From the NCBI GenBank assembly GCA_933822405.4, contig CAKOGP040002114.1, positions 44,193-108,192 on the forward strand: DNA of 64,000 bases. Direction: 5' to 3'. Below, piece by piece: positions 53,194-62,496 of this stretch. The position numbers and the translations under genes were made by a program. The stretch is from Cylindrotheca closterium (lineage: Eukaryota; Bacillariophyta; Bacillariophyceae; Bacillariales; Bacillariaceae). The notes beneath the pieces were generated by a model. It worked only from the letters and a program-made list of their open reading frames with translations. It was not told where the DNA came from and searched no databases. Within the stretch, counting starts at the first letter, position 1, and each line of letters starts with the position of its first letter.

Positions 53194-56100
53194 ACACAGT
53201 TCCATCGCAAACTCCGAAAGTACCAAGTGTCCTCCAAGTACACTGAACCACACCACCCAAATCAGAACCTTGCTGAGCCAAGAGGTGGAAGGCTGAAACA
53301 TGTAGTCCAACACATTCTGTTGACTACTGGTGCTCCTCCCGAGTATTGGTGTTACTGTGTCGAATACGTTGCTTTTGTGAAAGCAAGAACCTCCAAGAGA
53401 TCGCTACGCTTCCGAACCCCTTGGGAATTTCAATTTGGAGGTGTTCCGGATATAAGCAAATGCAGATTCTCTTTCTGGCAACCTGTATGGTTTTACACTC
53501 CGAGGGGAGCGTTTCCAAGACAGAGGATGATGAAAGCGAGGTTCCTGGGATTCAGTCTTGACTCTGGTGATGATTTTACATATGTGATAGTCACTGATCC
53601 TGATTCTGACAAAGAACCACGTCGGATCTTTACCCGCTCCGTCATCCGCCCGCGGCATGTTCGCGAGGCCGCACCTGTTGTGGTCCGAAAGGGGAAGACA
53701 AAGTTCGAAATTTACAAGAAGGATGAACGCACCATCTTGGAGGGCATAGCTGATCCTGATTTTCCGCCTCAACTTTCTGAAAGGGCGCCAAATCCACTAT
53801 TGACCATCCAAGAGGAGCCCGAACCCTTGGACACCGTAGAGGAGTATGAAAGAGCTATCGAAGAAGTATATGGACCACCTCCTTCGAAACGACTTCGTAC
53901 CGACCCTACGTCCGATGATGCTTTGTTACGAACTGATCTGGAGGAGCTCCAGCCTCTCTCTGTTAAGACCGTAACAAACTCTGCTTCCAAACTACCGAGA
54001 GAACAAGCAGAACCTACGATTCAGCCACCAAGGGATCAAGAGATTGCAGCAGCTGTGCCTGCTGCCACTGTCGAAGCAACAACTGATGGACCGAGCAAAC
54101 CGGCTCAGTGTCCAGCGCCGGTAACACAAGAGGAACACACCCAAGTGACAGATCAAGGTGAACATGCCTCAGAATCAGATGATGATGCTTCGGTTCAATC
54201 AGCTGGTGATGACTCGGTTCATTCTGCCGATGGAGACCTCGATGATCACCATGTGACACCGGAGTCGCTTGACGTTCATCTCCAAAACATAGCTGGTATT
54301 TCGGATGATGAAGACCTCTTTGATTCGGTTAATGGGCATGAATTTCGTAAGGGCGTCCTGTTTCTCCGCATTCTCTGGAAGACTGATGAAACCTCTTGGG
54401 TAACTTATCGCGCTTGTCGTGAAGATTTTCCCTATGAGACTGCCAAGTACATCTGTGCCAACAAGATTGGGTCCTGCTCCGGTAACCACAAGAATGGACC
54501 ACACCAACGTTGGGCACGAACGTTCTTGAAAAAGACTCGACGTGTCATGCGTCGATTTGTAAAATACTATGGTTATTCCAAGCCTATGAAGGAAGGCCAA
54601 GTATTTTGCTGTCCTGAAGAAGACGACAGCTACCAGATTCAATACACCAAGCGTTTCAAGAAGTCCACCCCCCGCCAGAATCGACGTGCCAAGAAGCCTG
54701 GACGTCTCCGACGACCTCTTCCTGTCAAGTATGGTATTCCGATTCCGCGGACCGTTAGACAAGCGCTTGCCATTGATGACGAAAACGGAAACCACCTTTG
54801 GAGAGAGGCAATGGAGAAAGAGATTGCCTCTCTCATCGCAATGAATTGCTTTACCTTTCACCCGTCTGATTACAAGCCTGGCCCAAACTCTCAGTTTGCT
54901 CCTTTGCGAATGATTTTTGAAGCCAAGCAAGATGGACGACGCAAAGGAAGATTGGTTTGCGGAGGTCACCTCGTGGACCCCCGAGGGATCTCGACTAAGT
55001 CTACCGTTGTGAAGGGTGTTAGTGTCAGATTACTTGACATGATTGCCCACCGTGATGGTTTGACTATCCTCCATGGAGATGTTGGCAATGCTTTCATTAC
55101 TGCCAAATGTCTAGAGGAGATACATTCTACTGCTGGTCCCGAGTTTGGAGAGCGCGAAGGCGCTGTTGTTACTATCAACAAGGCCCTCTATGGCTTAAGA
55201 TCTAGCTCAAGGGCCTACAGGGAAAAATTTGCTGCGTTTATGCGTACAATTGGTTTCGAACCTACTCGGTACGACCGTGACGTCTGGATGAGACTACGTG
55301 AAGACAAATCTGGGTACGATTATCTTTGCACTCATGTCGACGACTTCAAAGTTGTAGCCAAGGATCCTCAACGGTGGGTCAATGCTATTGCTGGTGCCTT
55401 TCAATTGAAATGCTCCGGTGCGCCAGACTACTACCTTGGTATGGATTATTACTTCGATGATGCAAATAAGGTTTGGTTGACAGGTTCCAAGACCTATGTG
55501 GAAGAATGCATTCGCCGGATCCAAGCGTTACTACCTAACGGATCCCAGCTCTGTGTTCATTACACTCCTGCACCATCTGAAGGACCAGCTTCTCATCCTG
55601 AAACGGATACTTCAGATTTCCTTGACGATGCCGGAAAACGCCAATATCAGATGTTGGTGGGCATGGCCCAGTGGGCCGTCACGATCGGACGTATGGACAT
55701 TGCTTATGCAGTTGCCTCGTTAAGTCGTTTTTCTGCTGCTCCTCGCCAAGGACACCTGGAATTAGCTTTTTATCTTTTTGGATACCTGAAACGTTTTCCC
55801 AGCAAGCAACTTCCTGTCTGCTCCGATCCCCTTGAAATCCATCCTACTCTACTTGACAAGAAGGGTGATTTTATCCCCGATTTTCTAAAAGAATATCCGG
55901 ATGCCAAAGAAGATCGAGACCCCAAGGAACCAAAAGCTTATGGGAAACCGGTACAAACAAGTGTGTTCTTTGACGCCAATTTGGCCCACGATTTGCAGAC
56001 TCGTCGCTCTATCACTGGTCTGCTCGTGTATGTCGGAAGCACTCTCGTTTCATGGACTTCTAAACGTCAGGGCTGCATTGCTTCAAGCACGTATTGCTCG

Positions 56101-56415
56101 GAGTTTATCGCCATGCGCGCTGCAGTAGAGGAGGCCATGTCCCTCAGGTACATGTTACGGTCACTGGGCGTCCCCGTTGAGGAACCTACCAATCTAATTG
56201 GAGACAACCTCGGAGTGATCCAAACCGCTAGCATTCCTGAAGCGGATCTCAAGAAGAAACATGTTGCGATTTCCTACCATTGTGTCCGTGAGGCCGTTGC
56301 TGCACAAATTGTCAACCCCATTTGGTGTGATACCAGTGAAAATTGGGCTGACATTTGTACTAAAGCGTTGGGAGGCGTCAAATTGAGTGCCATTCTCAGT
56401 CGAACTATGCTTTAG
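53194..56415 (+). mobile_element. Ty1/copia (CoDi-like) retrotransposon polyprotein, 5' part missing
   Basis: About 1,073 codons stay open from the gap edge to the stop at 56413-56415. The part present is the integrase end (KLRKYQVSSKYTEPHHPNQN, GAPPEYWCYC, FRTPWEFQFGGVPDISKCRF) and an acidic linker. Reverse transcriptase follows (HGDVGNAFITA, ALYGLRSSSRAYREKF, CTHVDDF with the VDD core), then RNase H (FFDANLAHDLQTRRSITG, SSTYCSEFIAM, IGDNLGV). Integrase-before-RT order defines Ty1/copia; the sequence is like diatom CoDi elements. Gag, protease, the integrase catalytic core and the 5' LTR are missing, cut by the gap. No internal stop or frameshift is seen, so the element was recently intact. 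Catalytic Asp residues of RT and RNase H are present. Confidence 0.92.
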
Positions 56416-56693
56416 CCAGCTAGTCCACGTGCAACCACCTCAACACATGATAGGTACATCGATCACGTTCCTCTTACTTAGCTTTAGACTAGTTGTAAAT
56501 ACGTGCCTGTATTCTTTAGTATTGGCATAGTGCCATGCTTGAGAGGAGGTAGATCGGGTGATGTCTTCGTCCATAAGCTACAGACGAAGAGGAGGTCAGG
56601 ATCGAGTTAGTCGTCTTACGACTTACTAGATCGTCTGTCCGTATGTCCTCATACATCACATCATTCATCATGTTCATCTAGCCACTCTATGAG
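56416..56693. other. Likely retroelement 3' end (polypurine tract and LTR)
   Basis: Purine-rich words (gagaggaggtagatcggg at 56540-56557; gacgaagaggaggtcagg at 56583-56600) lie 120-190 bases after the polyprotein stop, where a polypurine tract is expected. The 3' LTR probably begins there. Without the 5' LTR its borders cannot be fixed. Confidence 0.4.
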
Positions 56694-56972
56694 TTACTGA
56701 CAGATGTCACCAACTGCAAGCAGTGGCCAATCGACCTCTAGCTTCTGAGATTGAAGCAATCGTCTCGCAAATGCTTCTACAATCGAATCCCAACGATTGC
56801 GATCCCATTGTAGCGATGAATTCGCATCTGATCGAGCATCTTCCTGAGCCTTCCCTGTTTCTTGACCTGCGAATCCTTGATGCTGCCGAGCCCGTTGTTT
56901 GTACAGAAAGAGACCTGAGAGCGATCCAACCGCGAAAGCAGTCGATAGTAAATCTCCACGAGAACTCATCAT
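56694..56972 (-). CDS. Small putative membrane protein, unrecognised
   Basis: A 92-codon frame begins with ATGATG. The N-terminal third is hydrophobic (LLSTAFAVGSLSGLFLYK), resembling a single membrane segment or an import signal. The rest is polar with a helical C-terminus (WDSIVEAFARRLLQSQKLE). No family is recognised. It sits at the retroelement's 3' flank and could be a true small gene or chance. The hydrophobic-then-amphipathic layout favours a gene slightly. Confidence 0.4.
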   Translation of the reverse strand: MMSSRGDLLSTAFAVGSLSGLFLYKQRARQHQGFAGQETGKAQEDARSDANSSLQWDRNRWDSIVEAFARRLLQSQKLEVDWPLLAVGDICQ

Positions 56973-57297
56973 GGCTCTATTTTGGGAAACCTATCTTTGT
57001 CTCAGAAACGAGCGTGGAGTACAGCATGATGCTGCTTTGTCACGGGACGGTACCTAACCTACAGTACATACAGCAAGACGGGGTAATTTTCAGATATTTG
57101 TGATATCCGGACGGACGGGGGCTACTTCTGTGAGCGGGATCTCTAGTCGATTCCCGCTTGGAATGCTCGTCCAGCCATTAAGTTCTTGCTATGCTATTTG
57201 CCAAAATAGACCTCGCGAAAACACGCCCGCCAGTATACCCAGCGATCGTCAACGGATGAATGATCGCAGTGTGAAACCTTTGTTGCCATATTAGCTT

Positions 57298-57407
57298 CCG
57301 GTGGAGAAATATAATTATTTTTTCTCCACGGTGGAGAAATAGATTTTTTTTTTCTCCACGGTGGAGAAAACAGCTTCCGGTGGAGAAAACAGCTTCCGGT
57401 GGAGAAA
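57298..57407. repeat. Palindrome cluster 1 (TTTCTCCAC-G-GTGGAGAAA)
   Basis: Two perfect 9+1+9 palindromes start at 57321 and 57351. One half-site (ccggtggagaaa) precedes them at 57298, and two more follow at 57377 and 57396. T runs precede each palindrome. Confidence 0.9.
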
Positions 57408-57754
57408 CGACACCCCCAAGTCTTCCCCAAACGTAATCAATCATAATGAGAATTGACATTTCGGAAAAAGTCTTCTTCCACCTTGGGCTCGCACACTGCC
57501 TTCATACTCCATCACGAATCAGTAGCACCTTCAAGGTAACTATTAGTTGATTGTTGTAGCTTCCATCGCTAAACAGTTTTGTTTGTGGCTGTGCGAAAGT
57601 AGTTGTCGGGGCGCCCTGCTCCTACAGTATAGCACCAAACTCTTGTATTTGATCGCGAGCAGGCTTGTTTGTACCGTATCCTGCAAAAATATTGGCAACC
57701 ACCCGTTGGTCCCCCAATGTTTTGTTTCCCCTGATGAACCTTTTGGCTCCAACT

Positions 57755-57829
57755 TCCGAATGGAGAAATAGAAAGTTTTTTTCTCCATCATGGAGAAATA
57801 AAGTTTTTTTTTCTCCATCATGGAGAAAT
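57755..57829. repeat. Palindrome cluster 2 (TTTCTCCAT-C-ATGGAGAAA)
   Basis: Two perfect 9+1+9 palindromes start at 57781 and 57811, 30 bp apart as in cluster 1. The half-site at 57761 lies 20 bp before the first, again as in cluster 1. Flanking cttccg is shared with cluster 1. Confidence 0.9.
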
Positions 57830-58274
57830 AGAATTGCGCATTCGTGGATTCCAGATTCCACATCACCGGGCGACGAGGATGCAGTGCCTGCGTAGCCGCT
57901 TTGAATCGTATCCAAATTCGGGCGAGCTTTTTACATTTCATGCAGGTGACATGACCGTTATTTTTTGTAACAATTTGTTTGGCCATGCAACCCGCTTGAG
58001 AAGCGATGACACCCCGTCTGTCCCCTTGCCCCTATTTATGAAAATTACCCCGTCTTGCAGTATTAAAATAATATGCGAGATGGTTTGTTCGTGCATTCGA
58101 TTGATTCGATTAGTTCGACCAGTTTTGCAAAACCATACTGTATACTCACTCCTCACTCTTATTAGCAGCATTATTGATCATCTACAGTTGAGTCATAGTC
58201 GGTCAAAATTGAAAGAGAGGCTGGGAAATTTGAATGGCCTTGAAGGTGTTGTGCATCACTACGGTAAGCAAACA

Positions 58275-58919
58275 ATGAAAGCAGGATCTAGAGTGAAAAT
58301 TGAAGGCTTGGAAAGTGAGGCTGGGAAACTTTTGAATGGCCTTGAAGGTGTTGTGGATCACTACAGCAATCAAAGTGAGCGATACGGAATAAGCCTGTCA
58401 GGGGATTCTGAACTGAAAATGATCAAAGCAACGAACTTGAGAAGTCTAGATCCAGCTAAAGATTCCGTTGATTCCCCGGTGTTTTCTGGAGAGGACGAAA
58501 TGATCAAACATCTGAAACTTCTCGGAATGCCCCCAGCGATGCTAGAGGGCTTGACAGCAGCCCAAAAGAAAGAAATGTTTGAGATGACTCAGAAACAGTC
58601 TATTTTGGAACGCGCGAAAAGGGCTATAGGAATTGATGCAACTGAGGAAGCCGAATTCAATGATGTTGACGGTTTGTATGAATGGAAAGATGCGGGGGAT
58701 AAGATTGTCATTAAAGTGACCGGGTGCACCGGGAAAGTGAGATGTGACCTCCAGCACGATTCAATTCACATTCAGCACGAAGATAACGTCATATTGAATG
58801 CCCCTTTGTTTCAGCACATTGTCCCAAAAGAAAGCAAATGGGAACAATCGAATGATGGCAAACTTGTATTGAAGATGCAAAAACTGCAAAAAATGCGTTG
58901 GCTTTGTGTCACGCGCTAA
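58275..58919 (+). CDS. CS-domain (NudC/p23-like) protein with N-terminal SH3/KOW-like module
   Basis: The 214-aa product is taken from the ATG at 58275 (MKAGSRVKIEGLESEAGK). The N-terminal 60 residues (VKIEGL, LNGLEGVVDHY, ERYGISLSG, MIKATNL) match the small barrel seen at the start of many algal MYND, FKBP and chaperone-like proteins. A helical linker follows (MIKHLKLLGMPPAMLEGLTA). The C-terminus is a CS domain (YEWKDAGDKIVIKVTG, DLQHDSIHIQH, then MRWLCVTR), the fold of p23, Sgt1 and NudC, which binds Hsp90 or clients. The frame extends upstream through a partial duplicate of the first module (58201-58263), which I take to be 5' flank rather than coding. A co-chaperone role is inferred. Confidence 0.72.
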   Translation: MKAGSRVKIEGLESEAGKLLNGLEGVVDHYSNQSERYGISLSGDSELKMIKATNLRSLDPAKDSVDSPVFSGEDEMIKHLKLLGMPPAMLEGLTAAQKKEMFEMTQKQSILERAKRAIGIDATEEAEFNDVDGLYEWKDAGDKIVIKVTGCTGKVRCDLQHDSIHIQHEDNVILNAPLFQHIVPKESKWEQSNDGKLVLKMQKLQKMRWLCVTR

Positions 58920-59181
58920 AAGTGTTGAGTTGGGGTCCAACTACTGTACTTTATCAGGGAGTGGACTTTCCTGTTCAACGATTGCGGCACTTCATGGTAC
59001 TTCTGCTACACTGTACATAGTCTCTATTCTCTATCAAATGGGCAAACGATGTTGCCGCCAAAAACAAAAAAGGCGTGGTAGAAAGCTAGAATGAAGAGTG
59101 AGTGCACAGAGAATCATAGAAGAATACAAATCAATCACAAGAAACACTAGTTGAATTTTGACGGCGTCTTCCAAACGTGGA

Positions 59182-61929
59182 TCATTCCCCGTAATTCGAC
59201 GATACTATTGTTTGATGAAACTGACAATTGACCCAAGCTTGTCTTTCCTTTTTCCACATTCGCGTTTCCATTAGTTTTTTGCTATTGGTCTCGACTCCAT
59301 TTCTGACTTCATCAATTCTGAGATATGTAATGGTCGCCATTCCTTTCCCAAGGCAACGGACTATTGGTGAAGTCATCGTTGCCTTCCTAAGTATTGTACC
59401 CTTTGGGTAGCAATCAACAATGCTATTTCCTTGTACCATCCTTCCAAATGTGTCAACGCCCAAGAGATCAACGCTTGTCAAAACTCGATAGCTTGCATGG
59501 TTGGCTGCGACCAGGGCATCTAAGAGGAGACAATTTCTCTGAATGACTTCTTCTTGGACTCTGATCGTTGAAAGAAGTGTCGTCCCTGATGATTTTTCTG
59601 AATCGCCTGCAGTTTTGCTTTTCCCCGTTTCCTGGTTGTCCCATGAACCAGAAATTGAAAAGGATTGAACATCCGTCTCGAAGCTTTTGAAGTTGAATGA
59701 TGTTTCTTTGCTGCGACTGACAGTTTTTCTCTCTGTAGTTTCTTTCTTGGGTAAAAGCATCTTCCCCATTGCCTTTCGGTATCTGCTCCCCTTGGAACTT
59801 ATAACCCCATTGCCATCCTCCCCGAATGCAAAACCCGAGTGGCCATCCTCGTTTTTCCCGGTGGCGAGAGCCCGTTTCATGCTGGGTTTGTGAGCTCCCG
59901 TCTTGAGTGGCTCTCGTATACACGAAAGAGGAGAGTGATGAGTTACATCCCCGCAAACAAGTTCGATACAGTTTTCAATGTTGTCAAGAATGGAAACGCT
60001 GAAACTTTTCTCGTCATTGTCGTCTGTCTCTTCCAGTATGACTTCTTCGTTTTGCGAAGGGACAGAAAGGGATGGTCGAGACGATTGCGCTTCGCGGTGA
60101 TTAGAAGGTCCGAGCAATACTTGTGACGAGATGTTCTGCTCGAAGCCATTCAGGGAAGTTTTCCCTGGATGTCTGGTTAGTTTTGTTGTTGAATGGCGGT
60201 AGGTGTCTCTTTCTTTCCCTTCGAGTGGATTGAGCTCCAAGGAGGTCATGGAGTTTGGAACATCGCCATTGCCTGTTTCAAATTCGAAATCAAAGTTTAG
60301 CTGTCCGCGGTTCAGCATACTATGCAACGGGCGATTTGGATCATCTTCATTCAGATTTTCCATTGCGTTGACTTGAACTCCCAATTGAGTCAACTCTTCA
60401 TTCATGTTTGTTTTAATGGCCTTTTTAAACCGTGGTGATGGGTTTTTAGGCGTTTGTACTTTCGTGTTGGGAAGGTATCTATCCCCACTTGGAGCAACGG
60501 AACTATCTACCGTCATGTGGGAAGTACTTGGTGGTCTGTATCCCGTTCCGGGATCTTCTTCTCCGTCTTCGCTGTTGCTGTCGAAGGAATCAAAAGGGTT
60601 AGTCGCTTGTTGGTTTGCCGTTGAGAAGAACGTTAGCCCTCTTGCGTTGTTTTCCCTTGCATCATCTTGCTGTTGTTGATCCTCAAGTTTATCAAAGCTT
60701 CTGAGGTGTTGTCTCGACGGCAGTAATGGTCCAGAAAGTGTGGAAACAGCATGTGCAGGACCAAATTTGACCCTTGTCATTTTCGCAGAAGTTGCCGGAT
60801 AAGATCGAATCCCTTTAGTGCTGGATTGGTTTAGTTGTTTTTTCAGCTCAAGTGTTTCTTGCAGCTTGGAAGAGCATCGATTAGCAGTTGACATGAGGTC
60901 TTGGTGCGAGTCGATTTTTGTTGCTACTGTTGAAGTATATGCCAGTTGTGTCCTGTCGTTGAAACGCATACTGGCATTCTTGATCGGTGATGTTGCTTTT
61001 GTGTTGGTACCGGTAGCAACATAGGGACGTTGCAGTCCAGTGCTATGGCCTGTGGCTTTTGTCAATAAACTTTTTCCCTCATTCTCGTTTGATGGTTGCA
61101 GTGTCCTCCTATTCGGGAAACTTGAAGGATAGCTGGGATTGCATTCCAAGTAGGATGAACATGGTGATAATGGAGGTAACTCCTCATTGGCGCCACTCCC
61201 TGCTGTTGAATCTTTTTCTACTCCCCAAAAGAAACTCTCCAATGAGACTTTGCCAGAAGTACAAGACGTCGGACATCCAGCACGGCCTTCAAGAATATCT
61301 AAATGATTTTCGTCAAAGCTTGGTGATTCGAAAGGTACAGCTGATCGGATAACATCAACACTGTCCAAGTAGTTATCATCTGCAGGGCTTTCGTGAAGTG
61401 GAGAGGAAATCCTGGCCTGTTCGTTCCCAACACTCATCCTATCCTCATTTTCCATTCCTGAACTTCCAGAGCCAAGCTGTGGAATAATCATGTCAACAGC
61501 GCTGAGTTCATCCTGTAGTAGTCGAAGCGAATCTTTCAATGATGAAAATTCTTCGTCAATATCATTATCGTCAACTTCGATACTCTTGGGCGAAGTTTCT
61601 TGAAAACTATCGAGTAGAGTTTCCAGAGCTTGCTCTTGCTTTTGCAACGTTTGGACTGCACTACAACAGCTGCTCGATGTTTCGAAATCAGCTTCAGATT
61701 TCTCTCTCAGACCTCGAATCGATTCCAAGCGAGATTCAAAGTCCGAAGTCCGCCCCATTTCCGTACGAGATTCGGAAGAAACCGGTAGCTTGAAATCAAT
61801 GTCAAAGACATCAGCTTGATTGTGACCCATCGCCATCGACGAAAGCAAATTCGTCGATTCCAACGATGAAAGAGTTAAAGGTCTATTGTTGATTTCCCTG
61901 GAATCGTTTTCGCAATACGGCACGACCAT
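59182..61929 (-). CDS. Long disordered protein with C-terminal CaMKII association-type domain
   Basis: The 915-aa single-exon protein starts at ATG 61929. The first ~780 residues are Ser/Asp/Asn-rich and probably disordered, with one short coiled coil (VQTLQKQEQALETLLDSFQE; LKDSLRLLQDELSAVD). The last ~130 residues match the CaMKII association domain / SnoaL-like fold: QRNCLLLDALVAANHASYRV, then DTFGRMVQGNSIV, then GMATITYLRIDEV and ETRMWKKERQAWVNCQFHQT. In animals this domain oligomerises CaMKII into 12-14-mers. Here there is no kinase domain, so the domain would oligomerise a disordered platform instead. No signal peptide or membrane segment. Function unknown; the domain call is good. Confidence 0.82.
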   Translation of the reverse strand: MVVPYCENDSREINNRPLTLSSLESTNLLSSMAMGHNQADVFDIDFKLPVSSESRTEMGRTSDFESRLESIRGLREKSEADFETSSSCCSAVQTLQKQEQALETLLDSFQETSPKSIEVDDNDIDEEFSSLKDSLRLLQDELSAVDMIIPQLGSGSSGMENEDRMSVGNEQARISSPLHESPADDNYLDSVDVIRSAVPFESPSFDENHLDILEGRAGCPTSCTSGKVSLESFFWGVEKDSTAGSGANEELPPLSPCSSYLECNPSYPSSFPNRRTLQPSNENEGKSLLTKATGHSTGLQRPYVATGTNTKATSPIKNASMRFNDRTQLAYTSTVATKIDSHQDLMSTANRCSSKLQETLELKKQLNQSSTKGIRSYPATSAKMTRVKFGPAHAVSTLSGPLLPSRQHLRSFDKLEDQQQQDDARENNARGLTFFSTANQQATNPFDSFDSNSEDGEEDPGTGYRPPSTSHMTVDSSVAPSGDRYLPNTKVQTPKNPSPRFKKAIKTNMNEELTQLGVQVNAMENLNEDDPNRPLHSMLNRGQLNFDFEFETGNGDVPNSMTSLELNPLEGKERDTYRHSTTKLTRHPGKTSLNGFEQNISSQVLLGPSNHREAQSSRPSLSVPSQNEEVILEETDDNDEKSFSVSILDNIENCIELVCGDVTHHSPLSCIREPLKTGAHKPSMKRALATGKNEDGHSGFAFGEDGNGVISSKGSRYRKAMGKMLLPKKETTERKTVSRSKETSFNFKSFETDVQSFSISGSWDNQETGKSKTAGDSEKSSGTTLLSTIRVQEEVIQRNCLLLDALVAANHASYRVLTSVDLLGVDTFGRMVQGNSIVDCYPKGTILRKATMTSPIVRCLGKGMATITYLRIDEVRNGVETNSKKLMETRMWKKERQAWVNCQFHQTIVSSNYGE

Positions 61930-62496
61930 TTTGCAACCGTTTTGAAGCTTGACAGCGGTGCGTCTCGCAATAAGAGAGTTATTATTTTTCCTGCTGCTGT
62001 CATTCGTTTTTTATACATTCGTATTGTTCAACGTCAATTTACAGTATTTGAATTTGAAATTGAAATTGAAATTGGGACTGTTTTAGACTCCAAAAAATAG
62101 GGACTGTTTCATACCCAATATTGAAAAAAGAAGAAGTGAAAAGTGAGAGTCAAAAGTCAAAAGTTCAAAAGTGACAAAAAATCAAACAGTCTGTCTGTCC
62201 GTCTTCCAATGAAAGTCACTTGCCGATACGGTCTATTGGCAGCTTGCAAGTCATCTTCTGGCAACCAAGGTGATACGAACATACGAAGAATCATATCAGC
62301 AATACCGTACCATAAACTGTAGCTGAAGGAATCATCACCATAGTCTCATCTCTGAAGTCTACTCTCAACTGAGACTTTACGATATTCAGGATATCATAGT
62401 GATAGTGATAGAGATAGTGATAGTGCACGTGTACCGGTTGAAGAGAACTGAACACAACTGAACACAACTGAACACAACTGAACAAAGCGGAACAAG
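61930..62496. promoter_or_regulatory. Divergent promoter region
   Basis: This 567-bp region lies between outward-facing genes. It has a (gaaatt) run near 62050-62075 and a (gtgata) run at 62399-62424. A gtgcacgtgtaccggt word sits at 62422-62437, and a 10-bp (aacacaactg) array at 62451-62480, just before the plus-strand ATG. Confidence 0.45.

Larger units (their letters stand above)
56973..58274. other. Gene-free region with two palindrome clusters
   Basis: No gene is supported. It contains two homologous clusters of 9+1+9 palindromes (57298-57407 and 57755-57829). It also contains the first copy (58201-58263) of a partial duplication that overlaps the 5' end of the next gene. Confidence 0.6.

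Noticed and set aside
57834..58274. Upstream extension of the CS-domain protein by 147 residues
   Set aside because: The extension reads through a palindrome cluster and the partial duplicate, starts at a non-ATG codon and has no domain; the ATG at 58275 fits the domain start.
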